Origin: an uncultured Acidobacteriia bacterium | GTDB lineage: Bacteria > Acidobacteriota > Terriglobia > Bryobacterales > Bryobacteraceae | DNA: 64,000 nucleotides | Direction of reading: 5' to 3' | Assembly (NCBI GenBank): GCA_903909435.1 | Contig: CAIVVT010000056.1 | Span: 1 to 64,000, forward strand | Part shown: in pieces, positions 8,316 through 17,777 of the stretch | Layout: every line of letters begins with the position of its first letter | Position numbering within the stretch: position 1 is the stretch's first letter | Translations under genes and position numbers: made by a program | The notes under the pieces: generated by a model | What the model was told of the DNA's origin: nothing | The model's input: only the letters and a program-made list of their open reading frames with translations | Database searches by the model: none

Positions 8316-8534
8316 TCAACTCCACAGCAGCAGGCGCGATAGGCGGCGGACCACACGGCTGACCGGGTGCGGCTCGACGCTGGCAGAGCGGAACCGGACG
8401 ATCGCGGCGGAGAGCCAAACGACACTGCAAGCCAGCCAGATGACGGCCGTCAGATTCTGCCCGAGGGCGAACCAGACTCCCGATGCCAACAACGCGACGA
8501 CGGCTGTCACAAGGTTCAGGCGGCTCAGTTTCAT
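8316..8534 (-). CDS. Small two-helix membrane protein, hypothetical
   Basis: A protein of 72 residues. Two hydrophobic segments are visible (about 8-24, LVTAVVALLASGVWFAL, and about 29-46, AVIWLACSVVWLSAAIV), followed by a basic tail RFRSAS...RRLSRL that should lie in the cytoplasm. GGGAG sits four to five bases before the ATG. No family is recognised. It stands alone between the relic array and the divergent enolase-superfamily gene. Confidence 0.55.
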   Translation of the reverse strand: MKLSRLNLVTAVVALLASGVWFALGQNLTAVIWLACSVVWLSAAIVRFRSASVEPHPVSRVVRRLSRLLLWS

Positions 8535-8638
8535 CTCACTCCCGAGTTCACTCTAGGACTTACAACGAACGGCGTCAATGCGGCGACGCAGCGGGCGCTG
8601 CGCGATGGCGGGAGAGCGCGTTGGCGTAGAATGCTGCA

Positions 8639-9874
8639 ATGCAGTCACGCCGGGCGTTCGTGTCCTCCCTGCCTTTGCTCTTCGCTCCGTTGACGCCTTT
8701 CCGGCTGGCTGCTGCGACGGCAAAACCCATGAAGATCACCGCTCTTGAGACCGTACATTGGAACTCGCGCGACGACGCGTCCTTTTGGCCGCACTGGACC
8801 TGGCTGAAGATCCACACCGACGCTGGCGTTACGGGTCTGGGCGAGACCTACCCGCGCAACGCCGCCGAGGCCGAGATGATCCACTCGCACCTCGCGCCGC
8901 TGCTGCTGGGGAAGGACCCGCGCAATATCGAGCGGATCTGGAACGACCTGTATCACGCGATCGATTATCAGATCGCAGGCGGCACGGAGATGCGCTGCCT
9001 GAGTGCGGTCGATCTGGCGCTGTGGGATCTGCTGGGCAACGCGCTGGAGACACCGGTGTACCGGCTGATCGGCGGCAAGTCGAATCCGAATGTGCGCCTG
9101 TACAACACGTGCTTTCCACACAAGTACGACTTCAACACAGAGCCCGAGAAGATCATGCAGGAGTTGATCGACGGCCCCAAAATCCGAACGATCAAGATCT
9201 GGCCGTTCGACGGTGCGGCGGTGGCGAATCAACGGCAGTTCATCACGACCGAACAGATCGACGCAGCGCTGCGCCCGGTGCGCATCCTGCGGGAACGCTT
9301 CGGCATGTCGATCGACATCCTGATGGAGTTTCACTCGATGTGGAACGTCACCTCGGCGATGAAGATTGCCGAGGCCCTGGAGCCGTACAAGCCGCTGTGG
9401 CTGGAAGACCTGCTGATGCCGGGCAATTACGCGCAATATGCGGAACTGGCCCGCTCGACTCGCTTGCCGCTGACCATCAGCGAGCGCATCGCAGGCAAGT
9501 TCAATTTCGAGTCGATGCTGGAGTCGCGCGCCGCGAAGTTCGTGATGTTCGACGTTTGCTGGTGCGGCGGTCTCACGGAGGCACGCAAGATCGCCACACT
9601 GGCCGAAGCGCATGAACTGCCCTTCGCGCCGCACACGGCGGGCGGGCCGCTGCTGTTCTATGCCACGACGCACCTGTCCACGGCCATGCCGAATTTCTGG
9701 ATCCAGGAAAGCTGCCAGCGCTTCTATGAATCGGATTGGCCGGCGATGCTGGAGAACCCGCTGATGCCGAAGGACGGGTGCGTCCAAGCGCCTGAACTGC
9801 CGGGCTTCGGCATGCGGATCAAACGCGAGGTGTGGGAGCACCAGAAGTCGATCCACCGCATCACGAAGGCGTGA
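8639..9874 (+). CDS. Mandelate racemase/muconate lactonizing enzyme family protein
   Basis: A protein of 411 residues of the enolase superfamily, which removes an alpha proton from sugar acids and related carboxylates using Mg. The N-terminus SRRAFVSSLP with a hydrophobic stretch is a Tat-type signal, so export folded to the periplasm is likely. A capping domain spans about 30-150. The barrel has the metal-ligand strands DILMEFH, LWLEDLL and ISERIAGK, and a late PHTAGGPL loop with the usual His. The substrate cannot be told, and dehydratase or racemase are both possible. It lies upstream of an exported Gfo/Idh oxidoreductase in the same direction, which suggests periplasmic sugar-acid handling. 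Confidence 0.88.
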   Translation: MQSRRAFVSSLPLLFAPLTPFRLAAATAKPMKITALETVHWNSRDDASFWPHWTWLKIHTDAGVTGLGETYPRNAAEAEMIHSHLAPLLLGKDPRNIERIWNDLYHAIDYQIAGGTEMRCLSAVDLALWDLLGNALETPVYRLIGGKSNPNVRLYNTCFPHKYDFNTEPEKIMQELIDGPKIRTIKIWPFDGAAVANQRQFITTEQIDAALRPVRILRERFGMSIDILMEFHSMWNVTSAMKIAEALEPYKPLWLEDLLMPGNYAQYAELARSTRLPLTISERIAGKFNFESMLESRAAKFVMFDVCWCGGLTEARKIATLAEAHELPFAPHTAGGPLLFYATTHLSTAMPNFWIQESCQRFYESDWPAMLENPLMPKDGCVQAPELPGFGMRIKREVWEHQKSIHRITKA

Positions 9875-10139
9875 GCCGGGGGTATGCGGTTCCGCCCCGG
9901 CGGCAGTGGGAGGACGGGTGCCGTTAGGGCCGAGCCAGTGGTCTGGCGTGGAGCCGGTCTGCCCGTTCAGGCGACGCGTGGCAAACCACGCTATGACCAA
10001 CTGCTGAAGCGATTGAACCTGGACTGAGGCGACTCCCGGCGAGCGCGGGGATCGAACGGCGATGGCCGGTTGCAATGCCGGGATGGCAGGCATAGAGTGG
10101 GCATCGTCCAGAAACTCACCATCGGGTAGGAACATACTG

Positions 10140-11369
10140 ATGACCAGTCAAACTCGCCGGGTTTTCGTGGGGGCTGCCCTGCCACTGCCTATGTCAGCTC
10201 TCTCGGCGGCACGCAGCGTGGGCGCTAACAACCGCATCCGCATCGGCGTCGTCGGCACGGGCGGCCGCGGCCAGTATCTGATGAAGTCGTTGCAGAGGAT
10301 TGCCCCGGACGAGATCGCATTCCCGGCAGTCTGCGATGTCTACGATGCACGGCGCGCGCAGGCAGCGCAGATCGCGGGCGCGGGCGCCGAGCAATACCTG
10401 GACTATCGCCAACTGGTCGAACGCAAGGACCTGGACGCGGTGATCGTCTCGACGCCGGACCACTGGCACGCCACGGTCGCGATCGCAGCCATGCAGGCGG
10501 GCAAGGACGTCTACGTCGAAAAGCCGATGGTGCACCGGCCTGAAGAAGGCATCGCGCTGGTAAAGGCCGCGCGAGCCGGCAAGCGCATCGTTCAAGTCGG
10601 TATGCAGGGGCGCGGACTGCCGCAGTTTGTCGAGGCCAAGCAGCGCTACATCGATTCGGGCGTAATGGGCAAGGGCGGGTTCGCGCGCACCTGGTATCTT
10701 TCGAACGCGGGCTACGTGCAGACGCCTCCGCCCGGCTTCGAGCGCAAGCCCGACGGCCTCGATTGGGAGCGCTGGACCGGCCCTGGGCCGAAGGTCGACT
10801 GGAATCCCGATATCTACTTCAGCCCGTACAAGTGGCTGTACTACGACGGCGGCATGATCATGGGCATCGGCATCCACGTGATGGACTCGGCGCACCATTG
10901 GATGGGTCTACGCCACCCCTTGGCGGCGAGCGCGGGCGGCGGAACTTACTTCTACAAAGACGGGCGGGACACGCCTGACGTGGTCACGTGCATCTTCGAC
11001 TATGCCGAGGAAGCGACGGTCACCTTCACGGCCGAGTGCCTGAGTGCTCCCGGCGTGCGTACTTCGGCGGGGGTGGAGCTGCGCGGCACGGGCGGCGTGC
11101 TGTGGGCTGAACGCTACGTGGTGGATACCGGCTACACTTACACGCCGAACGCGAAGTTCAGCAAGGAGCCGGCGGCGCGTGCCGGCGGAACGGGCGCCGC
11201 GGCCGACGTGATCCTGCGCGACTGGCTGGACAGGATTCGCGACCGCAAGCGAACCATCGCGCACGAGGAGCACGGCTACTACTCCGCAATGACCTGCCGC
11301 CTGGCGGCACTGGCCTTCGAGAAGAAGCAGCGCGTGTTGTGGGAGCAGGACTGGGACCTGCCGGCCTGA
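10140..11369 (+). CDS. Tat-exported Gfo/Idh/MocA family oxidoreductase
   Basis: A protein of 409 residues. TRRVFVGAALPLPMSALSAA is a Tat signal. The NAD(P)-binding fold starts IGVVGTGGRGQYL, and the family EKP signature appears as YVEKPMVHRPEEG. The C-terminal alpha/beta domain contains YYDGGMIMGIGIHVMDSAHHW, a typical active-site helix. Such exported members usually act on sugars or their glycosides with tightly bound cofactor. The start was set at the ATG preceding the Tat motif. The frame extends upstream to 10062 but that part has no family features. The gene probably works with the enolase-superfamily gene before it. Confidence 0.88.
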   Translation: MTSQTRRVFVGAALPLPMSALSAARSVGANNRIRIGVVGTGGRGQYLMKSLQRIAPDEIAFPAVCDVYDARRAQAAQIAGAGAEQYLDYRQLVERKDLDAVIVSTPDHWHATVAIAAMQAGKDVYVEKPMVHRPEEGIALVKAARAGKRIVQVGMQGRGLPQFVEAKQRYIDSGVMGKGGFARTWYLSNAGYVQTPPPGFERKPDGLDWERWTGPGPKVDWNPDIYFSPYKWLYYDGGMIMGIGIHVMDSAHHWMGLRHPLAASAGGGTYFYKDGRDTPDVVTCIFDYAEEATVTFTAECLSAPGVRTSAGVELRGTGGVLWAERYVVDTGYTYTPNAKFSKEPAARAGGTGAAADVILRDWLDRIRDRKRTIAHEEHGYYSAMTCRLAALAFEKKQRVLWEQDWDLPA

Positions 11370-11410
11370 GCCTGGGGATAGTGAACCGGAAATGGCGCGG
11401 AGCGTTGCGA

Positions 11411-12130
11411 CTACGCGCCGAGGATCGACAGCGGATGGCGCAGTTCTTCGATCTTCTGCGCCGTTTTCCGTAGAGCGGGGAAGCCTCCCAGGATCAGAAC
11501 GGCGGAAAACCCAGCCAGCGTGACCGGGAGATGGTCCCACGCCACGGTTCGCAGGAGCGTCAAGCGAAATCCGGCGGGCAGTATGCCGGAGATCCCGGCG
11601 GCCGCAAGCACGGGCATCAGGATGATGCCACGCACCAGGGTCTGAGCCATGGCCGGACCCGGCGCTCCGGCGGCGAAGATGGAGCCCACCGACGTGGCAA
11701 ACCAGGACAGCGAAGCGGCCAGCAAGGCGAGAGACAACAGCGCCGAAACTGGCGGCAGCAGCAGGTGCGTGCGGCCCGCGTTCAACGCAACAAGTGGCAC
11801 TGAGAGGAAGACCACCCAGAGCAGCACACCCCACAGGGTCGCAGCCATCACTTTACCCAGAGCTATCGCTTGCGCCGGGTCGCCGCAGTTGATGATGCGC
11901 GCTGCCGCCTTCTGCGTGGCGAAACTCCGTGCGAGGAAGTTGCCCGCCAGCAGCGGAGCGACGGCGCTGAGCACCAGCAGCAGCAGCGGGTTGAGCATGG
12001 AAGGGCCGAAGCGCGCGGGGATCGCGACTGTGAGCGCCGCGAGAATCACGAGCATCGCGACGCCCTTCAGCCCGTTCACGCGCTCTGGAATAGAGGCGAT
12101 TTCGTAGAGGAAGACTTCGAAGGCGTTCAT
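11411..12130 (-). CDS. Integral membrane protein, hypothetical (ABC-2-permease-like topology)
   Basis: A protein of 239 residues with about six hydrophobic helices, for example GVAMLVILAALTVAI, PLLLLVLSAVAPLLAG, LWGVLLWVVFLSVPLVAL and LPVTLAGFSAVLILGG. It starts with an amphipathic segment and ends in a polar tail KTAQKIEELRHPLS. The spacing resembles ABC-2 type permease subunits, including the SFATQK segment between helices 2 and 3, but no ATPase gene is adjacent. The gene converges with the oxidoreductase and stands alone. Function is not assigned. Confidence 0.6.
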   Translation of the reverse strand: MNAFEVFLYEIASIPERVNGLKGVAMLVILAALTVAIPARFGPSMLNPLLLLVLSAVAPLLAGNFLARSFATQKAAARIINCGDPAQAIALGKVMAATLWGVLLWVVFLSVPLVALNAGRTHLLLPPVSALLSLALLAASLSWFATSVGSIFAAGAPGPAMAQTLVRGIILMPVLAAAGISGILPAGFRLTLLRTVAWDHLPVTLAGFSAVLILGGFPALRKTAQKIEELRHPLSILGA

Positions 12131-12314
12131 GGGTGGAATGTCCAGGCAAACAGGCGGCCGGTGAGCTTTGCGGAGGGCCTATCCGGAAGCTGTCTCCATA
12201 CTCTACAGCCATTGAGATCCAGCCGGGTGGGCGATTGAAGATAACGTGCGTGTCCCGCGAGCAGACGCGTGCGTCGAGCGTCCGTTGGCCATGGGAAATC
12301 CAGTGGAGAACCAA

Positions 12315-14057
12315 CTACAGCGCCGGGCGGATGTCGCGCACCGTTACGCCCCAACCCGCGTATCCGCGCTTCAAGCCATAGCTATCGGCGTCCACCGTCA
12401 GGGCCACATCGACCAGTGAGCCGGGCGCCAACTCCGCCGTGCGCGAGGCGAAACGCCACGCTTTGGCGAACTGGCAGCAGTCTCCGGAGTACAGCCGGAA
12501 GCGCACGTGCTCGCCCTCGCGGCCGAAGAGTTCCGGCGGTTGGCGCAGTTCGACGCCACGGACCAGAAAGAGAGGCGCGGGATTGTCGAGGCCGAAGGGA
12601 GCAAGCTGCAGTATCTCGGCGGCGGAGGCGTCGTTGAGTTCCTTCAGCTGCAACTCGGCGTCGATGCTGACCTGGGCCTGCATGTCGTCCTTCGAAAGCA
12701 GCTTCTGCGCGGCCGCGTTGAAGCGTTCGCGCAATTCCGGCACGCGCGACTCCTCCAGCGTGATGCCGACGGCCTGCCGGTGACCGCCGAAGCGCACGAA
12801 CACGTCGCCGATGGATTCCAGGGCGTCGAGCAGGTGGAAGGACGGGATGGAGCGGCCGGAGCCTTGCACGTAGCCGGTCTTATCGTCGCGTCCCAGAACC
12901 AGTGCGGGCCGGTGGTACATCTCCACGACGCGGCTGGCCACGATACCGACGACACCGCGGTGCCAGGACGGGTCGTAGAACACAAGGCCCGCCTGATCGT
13001 CTCCCGGAATCTGGCCGCGCAGTGCGTCCAGTATGTCGCGCACCACGTCTTCGCCGGCCTTTTGACGCTCGATGTTCAGACCGTCCAGGCGCGTGGCGAT
13101 GGCGCGGGCCCGATCCCCGTCCTGCGTCATGAAGAGTTCCACCACGTCGCTCGCGTTGTCCATGCGGCCCGCCGCGTTGATCCGGGGGGCGATGCGGAAT
13201 CCTATGTCGGACGTGGAAATCGAGGAGCCCGGCTCGACACCACCCGCATTGAGCAGGGCTTTGAGCCCTTCATTAGTGGTGCGAGTGATACGCTCCAAGC
13301 CGCGCTTGACGATGATGCGGTTCTCGCCGATGAGCGGGACAACGTCGGCGACCGTGGCGATAGCAGCCATCACGAGAAACGAATCCGAGAAACTGGCGAT
13401 GCGGTGCGGAGGCCATTTCTCGCGTTCCATCAGAGCCTGAATCAGCTTCAGAGCGACCCCCGCGCCGCATAGCCCTTTGTTCGGATAAGGGCAGCCGGAT
13501 TGATTCGGGTTCAGGATCGCGTAGGCGTCGGGCAGGCCGTCTTCGGGCAGATGGTGGTCGGTAACGATGACGTCGATGCCGAGTTCGCGGGCGCGGGCAA
13601 TCGGCTCCAACGCGCGGATGCCGGTGTCGAGGCTGACGATCAGGCGAATACCGTCCCGGGCGGCCTGGTCGATGACCGCGCACTGCATCCCGTAACCGTC
13701 CTTCAAGCGATCGGGCACGTGGAAGCGCGCGTCGTGGCCCATCAGCCGAAGCATGGTCAGGATCAGCACGACGCTCGAGATGCCGTCGACGTCGTAGTCG
13801 CCGTACAGCATCACGGGCTCGTGCGCGTTGAGCGCGCGGCGCAACCGGTCCACCGCGCGATCCATGCCACGCATCAGGAAGGGATCGTGGAGATAGCGCA
13901 GTTCGGGCTTCAGGAACTGGCGGGCTGAAGCTTCGTCATGAATCCCGCGCCCCCACAGGACACGGGCGGCCGGCAGGCTGAGGTTGCAACTGCGGGCCAG
14001 GTTCTTTGCGGCGTCTTCGGGGACCTCCCTGAGATTCCAGCGTGCTTGACTCGCCAT
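12315..14057 (-). CDS. recJ: Single-stranded-DNA-specific exonuclease RecJ
   Basis: A protein of 580 residues, normal for RecJ, a 5'-3' ssDNA exonuclease of recombination and mismatch repair that uses Mn. The DHH phosphoesterase motifs are present: DYDVDG (87-92), DTG (144-146), DHH (167-169), and the DHHA1-type GRMDNASDVVELF. The C-terminal third is the OB-like domain. It starts 6 bp after the stop of the upstream 161-residue gene, so it is probably transcribed with that gene and the aldehyde dehydrogenase. Confidence 0.97.
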   Translation of the reverse strand: MASQARWNLREVPEDAAKNLARSCNLSLPAARVLWGRGIHDEASARQFLKPELRYLHDPFLMRGMDRAVDRLRRALNAHEPVMLYGDYDVDGISSVVLILTMLRLMGHDARFHVPDRLKDGYGMQCAVIDQAARDGIRLIVSLDTGIRALEPIARARELGIDVIVTDHHLPEDGLPDAYAILNPNQSGCPYPNKGLCGAGVALKLIQALMEREKWPPHRIASFSDSFLVMAAIATVADVVPLIGENRIIVKRGLERITRTTNEGLKALLNAGGVEPGSSISTSDIGFRIAPRINAAGRMDNASDVVELFMTQDGDRARAIATRLDGLNIERQKAGEDVVRDILDALRGQIPGDDQAGLVFYDPSWHRGVVGIVASRVVEMYHRPALVLGRDDKTGYVQGSGRSIPSFHLLDALESIGDVFVRFGGHRQAVGITLEESRVPELRERFNAAAQKLLSKDDMQAQVSIDAELQLKELNDASAAEILQLAPFGLDNPAPLFLVRGVELRQPPELFGREGEHVRFRLYSGDCCQFAKAWRFASRTAELAPGSLVDVALTVDADSYGLKRGYAGWGVTVRDIRPAL

Positions 14058-14063
14058 TGGTTC

Positions 14064-14549
14064 TCAGTTGTTGGAGTAGTAGCCCCCAAAGGGCTCCTGT
14101 CCTTCATCGCCCGGACCGGCATCCTCCAGTTCGTCCAGCACATCGTTCCACTCGTCGTACCACTCGGTGCGGAGCTCAAAGAGGTAGACCCGGTTCTCGA
14201 AATCGAAGGAGATTTCGATGGCGCAGGTCAACCCCTCGTAGATCGTGAGTTCGTTGATGCGGCGTTCCAGCCCGCGCTTTTCCTCGCGGCCGAGTTCGCA
14301 TTCCTCCAACTGGTCGAGCGCCTCCTCGCGATGCTGCGGGGAGAATTCGCGGGTGTGGAAATGAACCAACCGTAAACCGAGTTGCAATGCGCAGTCGAGG
14401 AACGCCTTGTAATCGGGCTGACGGTCCACGTCCCAGAAGATCATCGGGGTGTCGTCCTCGGCACGGCTCATGCCTCGAAAGACGATGAAGTGCTCGGCGA
14501 CCAGGTATTGCTGGATTTCTTCCGCTAACGTGTCGAGATTGGATTTCAT
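14064..14549 (-). CDS. Hypothetical acidic protein, 161 residues
   Basis: A soluble, acidic protein with no signal. Visible features are VAEHFIVFRGMSR, a central helix rich in Glu (REEALDQLEECELGREE) and a C-terminus with many Trp, Asp and Glu ending GGYYSNN. It probably folds as an alpha/beta domain. I recognise no family. It lies between an acylating aldehyde dehydrogenase (18 bp) and recJ (6 bp) in one direction, which suggests cotranscription but not necessarily a shared role. Confidence 0.7.
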   Translation of the reverse strand: MKSNLDTLAEEIQQYLVAEHFIVFRGMSRAEDDTPMIFWDVDRQPDYKAFLDCALQLGLRLVHFHTREFSPQHREEALDQLEECELGREEKRGLERRINELTIYEGLTCAIEISFDFENRVYLFELRTEWYDEWNDVLDELEDAGPGDEGQEPFGGYYSNN

Positions 14550-14567
14550 GGGCTTGTCTCCAGCGGT

Positions 14568-16346
14568 CTAGCGCTGAGCCGGAACCAGAACATCGTAGCG
14601 CGCGGCGAGATCCCTCGCGCTGGGCGTGACGATGGTTTTGGGTCCGATGAGTATCTTTCCGCCCTTCGCCACCGCGGCGAGGACATCATTTTCACAAACA
14701 AAATCAACGATCGACGCCGGCGGCGTCACTGGCTGGGCACTTGTCGCGGCGGATGATCCTCCCGCCTTTGCGCCTGAATGGGAGCACCCGCAAGTTGCAG
14801 AAACGGGCGCGCCTTTCCCATCCATAAAACGATCGACCACACTTGCGACCGTATCACGGATGGAGGATTCAGCGGGAACGCGGACGCCACTTCCGGCCGG
14901 GTCTGCGATGGAATGCTCAACCGCCGCCGCCACCGCATCCCGCGAGATGGAGGATTCCTGTGACGGCTGAGCGCCCCCGGCGAAAGCCTCCTCGGAGGTA
15001 CGAATCGCCCAGGCGATGCGCTTGATATTGATCAAGTGCAGCGGGCCGACGTTGTCCGAGGTTATGTTGCCTGCCATCGCTCCGCAACCGAGCGTCATCG
15101 CCGGCTGGATGGCCGTGGTGATGCCGACCGAGCCTTGCGGGGATGGGGTATTCACGAGCACGCGGAACGAGGGCATCCGCAGGCCGAAGTGACGGACCCG
15201 CGACTCGTCGTTGCTGTAGATGGCGGAGGTGTGCCCGAGTCCCCCGAAACGCAGGATTCTCTCACACGCGTCCAGCCCCGCTTCGAAGCCGTCCACGAAC
15301 AGCAGCGCCAACACAGGCGACAGCTTCTCCGCCGACAGAGGGTGGTCTTTGCCGACTCCACCGATTTCCGCAGCGAGGATCTTCGCGGTCGCAGGCACTT
15401 GAAACCCGGCCAACCCGGCGATGCGTTGCGGGGACTGGCCGACGCACTCCGCACGGACGGTTGTACTCCCCCGGAACAGCGCCTTCTCGACGGCGCTCTT
15501 CTGGCTGTCGTTGAGGATGATCGCTCCTCCGGCTCGCATCGCGGCCAGCACGGCGTCGCGCTGGGAGCGGTCGGCAACGAGCGTCTGTTCGGAAGAACAG
15601 ACGGTGCCGAAATCGAAACTCTTGCCTTGAATTACGGACGCCACAGCCCGGGCGACGTCGTAGCTGTTGTCCAGATATACCGGCACGTTGCCGGGGCCTA
15701 CGCCGAAGGCGGGCTTGCCCGAGGAGTAAGCGGCTTTGACGATGCCTGCGCCGCCGGTGGAGAGGATGACGCCGGTCTTGGGATGCCGCATCAGCGCATT
15801 CGTGCCTTCGATCGACGAATTATCGATGCACTGGATCAGGCCGTCCGGCGCCCCGGCGCGAACCGCCGCCTCTGCCACGACGGCAGCCGCGGCGCAGGAA
15901 CAGGCTTTGGCGCGCGGATGCGGGCTGAGGACAATCGCATTTCCAGATTTGAGAGCGATGATCGCCTTGTAAAACACGGTGGAAGTCGGGTTCGTCGTGG
16001 GCAGGATTGCCGCCACCACCCCGACCGGCTCGGCGATTTCCGTGATCCGCTGCTCCGCGAGTTCGCGCAACACGCCAACCGTCTTCAGGCCCCGAATCGA
16101 GCGCGGCAGCAGATCGGAGCAAAGCAGGTTCTTAGCCAGCTTGTCTTCGACGTTGCCGTAGCCGGTTTCCTCGACGGCCATTTCGGCCAGGCGGCGGGAG
16201 TTGGCACGGCAGGCGGCGGCGACCGCCTCGACGATAAAGTCCACCCGCTCCTGGCTGAAGCTCCTGTAGCTTTGCCAAGCCTCGTAGGCTGTGTCGATTT
16301 TAGTCCGGACCTCTTGAACGGAGATCAGGTCCAGATCATGTAGCAT
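14568..16346 (-). CDS. Microcompartment-type CoA-acylating aldehyde dehydrogenase
   Basis: A protein of 592 residues. Residues about 1-460 are an EutE/PduP-like acylating aldehyde dehydrogenase (aldehyde + CoA + NAD to acyl-CoA). They show ILPTTNPTSTVFYKA, the glycine-rich GGAGIVKAAYSSGKP, and the catalytic Cys250 in FGTVCSSEQT. The C-terminal ~130 residues are extra. They hold two short amphipathic helices (ISRDAVAAAVEHSI and IRDTVASVVDRFM) joined by Ser/Ala/Pro linkers, as in encapsulation peptides of microcompartment enzymes, then a small domain with KILIGPKTIVTPSARDLA. No shell gene is in the window. I prefer the ATG at 16346 over 16424, because GGGGG precedes it and the family homology begins there. 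Confidence 0.82.
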   Translation of the reverse strand: MLHDLDLISVQEVRTKIDTAYEAWQSYRSFSQERVDFIVEAVAAACRANSRRLAEMAVEETGYGNVEDKLAKNLLCSDLLPRSIRGLKTVGVLRELAEQRITEIAEPVGVVAAILPTTNPTSTVFYKAIIALKSGNAIVLSPHPRAKACSCAAAAVVAEAAVRAGAPDGLIQCIDNSSIEGTNALMRHPKTGVILSTGGAGIVKAAYSSGKPAFGVGPGNVPVYLDNSYDVARAVASVIQGKSFDFGTVCSSEQTLVADRSQRDAVLAAMRAGGAIILNDSQKSAVEKALFRGSTTVRAECVGQSPQRIAGLAGFQVPATAKILAAEIGGVGKDHPLSAEKLSPVLALLFVDGFEAGLDACERILRFGGLGHTSAIYSNDESRVRHFGLRMPSFRVLVNTPSPQGSVGITTAIQPAMTLGCGAMAGNITSDNVGPLHLINIKRIAWAIRTSEEAFAGGAQPSQESSISRDAVAAAVEHSIADPAGSGVRVPAESSIRDTVASVVDRFMDGKGAPVSATCGCSHSGAKAGGSSAATSAQPVTPPASIVDFVCENDVLAAVAKGGKILIGPKTIVTPSARDLAARYDVLVPAQR

Positions 16347-17149
16347 TTCGTCGCCCCCGCGGCTCACGTGATCCGGCTCCGGAACGGCCGGCCTCAGGCC
16401 GCGAGACGCCGATCCAAGCGCCATCCAAGCTAGAACTAAGCCCTATTCCTGCCGGGGAGAATTCTCTCCACTTCCTCGTGCGGGCCAGGAATCGCCTGAC
16501 TCGAAATCAGTTTACCCGCACGGCGTGGCGCAACAGCCCCGACAGGTCACCACGAGATAGCCGGCCCCAACGTACCCCTGGCCCGCCAGTGTGACACCAG
16601 CGAACTTCACCTTGGCAGCGGCGGGCTCGATGGCACCCGTAAGGACTAGCATTTCAAGCATGCCCAGCGCCTGCGCGTCTCTACCGGCCGGGCCCAAGCC
16701 AACAGTACCTGCAAAACCTCACGTTATCACAAGCGCCTGGCGACAGAACTTATAGGCCGTCGTCTTAATGCGTAGTAGACCTGAAGCTCCCAATCTCCAG
16801 TATCAGGGGCCGAGTGGACGCGGTAATTCAGCCAGCGGAAAGCTGCCCCGAGTTTTGCCACAAGTTCCATATTTATCTTTGGTTTAGTGTAACTCGTTCA
16901 TACATAGATTCATCGCTTTATCTTCGCCTCGGCTTCCAAGGATTGCAATAGAAATTTCGGTTATGGTACCATAACACCCATGCCTGTTAAGTAACCTCAA
17001 AATCGGGCTTGTGAGAGAGTGTGATTGCCCCCAATGTTGGCGGCATCGTACTCCACTCAGTCTCCCGAAATTCTAATGCGAACTGGTTCAACCAGTTTCC
17101 GCACGTGAACCCCAAAGACTAAATTCAAACGGAGGTATGCGTTACACGC
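16347..17149. other. Intergenic region of about 800 bp
   Basis: No convincing gene is seen. A 61-codon minus-strand frame (16512-16697) has no family features. The stretch from 16860 is more AT-rich than its surroundings and carries the palindrome at 16960-16975. It probably holds the promoters for the minus-strand dehydrogenase unit and for the exported protein at 17150. Confidence 0.5.
16960..16975. promoter_or_regulatory. Perfect 16-bp palindrome, possible operator
   Basis: GTTATGGT followed directly by ACCATAAC is a gapless inverted repeat in an AT-rich stretch about 175 bp before the exported protein gene. The length and symmetry suit a dimeric repressor site. The cognate regulator is unknown. 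Confidence 0.35.
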
Positions 17150-17644
17150 ATGACGAAATCCTTTTCGCGTGGTCTGGTATTGGCGGCCGGACTGCTGGCA
17201 TCGCCGGCGGTTGCCGACCCTGATCCGATTCCTGCCGAAGCGATTTCCCGGAAAGATCCCCGTTGGATCCTGATCAAGCAGTTCTTCCTGGAAAATGGCG
17301 CGCCTGCGCACGCTTATGTGGACGACTTTCTGATCGCCGCAGACCGAAATGGTCTGGACTGGCGCCTCTTGCCCAGTATTTCGATCGTTGAGAGCGGTGG
17401 GGGTAGAGAAGCGCGGAACAATAATATGTTTGGCTGGGACAATTGCAGGGTCCATTTCCTGTCGCTCAAGGAAGGCATTTACCGGGTTGCCTCAATGTTG
17501 AAGAACTCAAGCCTTTACAAGAAAAAGACAACAATCGACGAGATTCTGTGGACCTATAATCCGCGAATCGGCTATAAAGCAAAAGTCCGGGCCTTAATGG
17601 CTCAGCTTGGTCCTCTGGAACTGGTGCCAGCGCCCGGGCGCTGA
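17150..17644 (+). CDS. Exported lysozyme-fold protein (probable peptidoglycan hydrolase)
   Basis: A protein of 164 residues. Residues 1-22 are a Sec signal peptide (KSFSRGLVLAAGLLASPAVA). The mature part resembles glucosaminidase/lytic-transglycosylase folds. LPSISIVESGGG places a likely catalytic Glu81 at the end of a helix, followed by NNNMFGWDNC and the KEGIYRVASML and NPRIGYKAKVRALM helices. Such enzymes cleave the glycan strands of the cell wall. The active site assignment is by pattern only. It stands alone between two minus-strand units. Confidence 0.7.
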   Translation: MTKSFSRGLVLAAGLLASPAVADPDPIPAEAISRKDPRWILIKQFFLENGAPAHAYVDDFLIAADRNGLDWRLLPSISIVESGGGREARNNNMFGWDNCRVHFLSLKEGIYRVASMLKNSSLYKKKTTIDEILWTYNPRIGYKAKVRALMAQLGPLELVPAPGR

Positions 17645-17720
17645 TAGCAAAGACCGCGCCCAAACGCCGTTGCGCGCTAAAGGCGAAGCGAAAGCATCCA
17701 ATCGACAATTAGTGCAGACA

Positions 17721-17754
17721 AAAGCAAAGGGGGAGCGTCTCGCGACGCCCCCCC
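17721..17754 (-). terminator. Probable intrinsic terminator for the small membrane gene
   Basis: Bases 17729-17754 form a stem of GCGTC/GACGC plus a G-run/C-run around a TCGC loop. On the minus strand it is followed by CTTTGCTTT. It lies 24 bp past the stop of the 48-codon gene. Confidence 0.6.
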
Positions 17755-17777
17755 CTCGCTAGTTCCGTGGACCGAGG

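Noticed and set aside
8645-10135. 496-codon minus-strand frame
   Set aside because: It is antisense to the enolase-superfamily gene and arises from GC-rich third positions.
16512-16697. 61-codon minus-strand frame ending CCATPCG
   Set aside because: No family features and no ribosome site. Codon pattern does not look selected.
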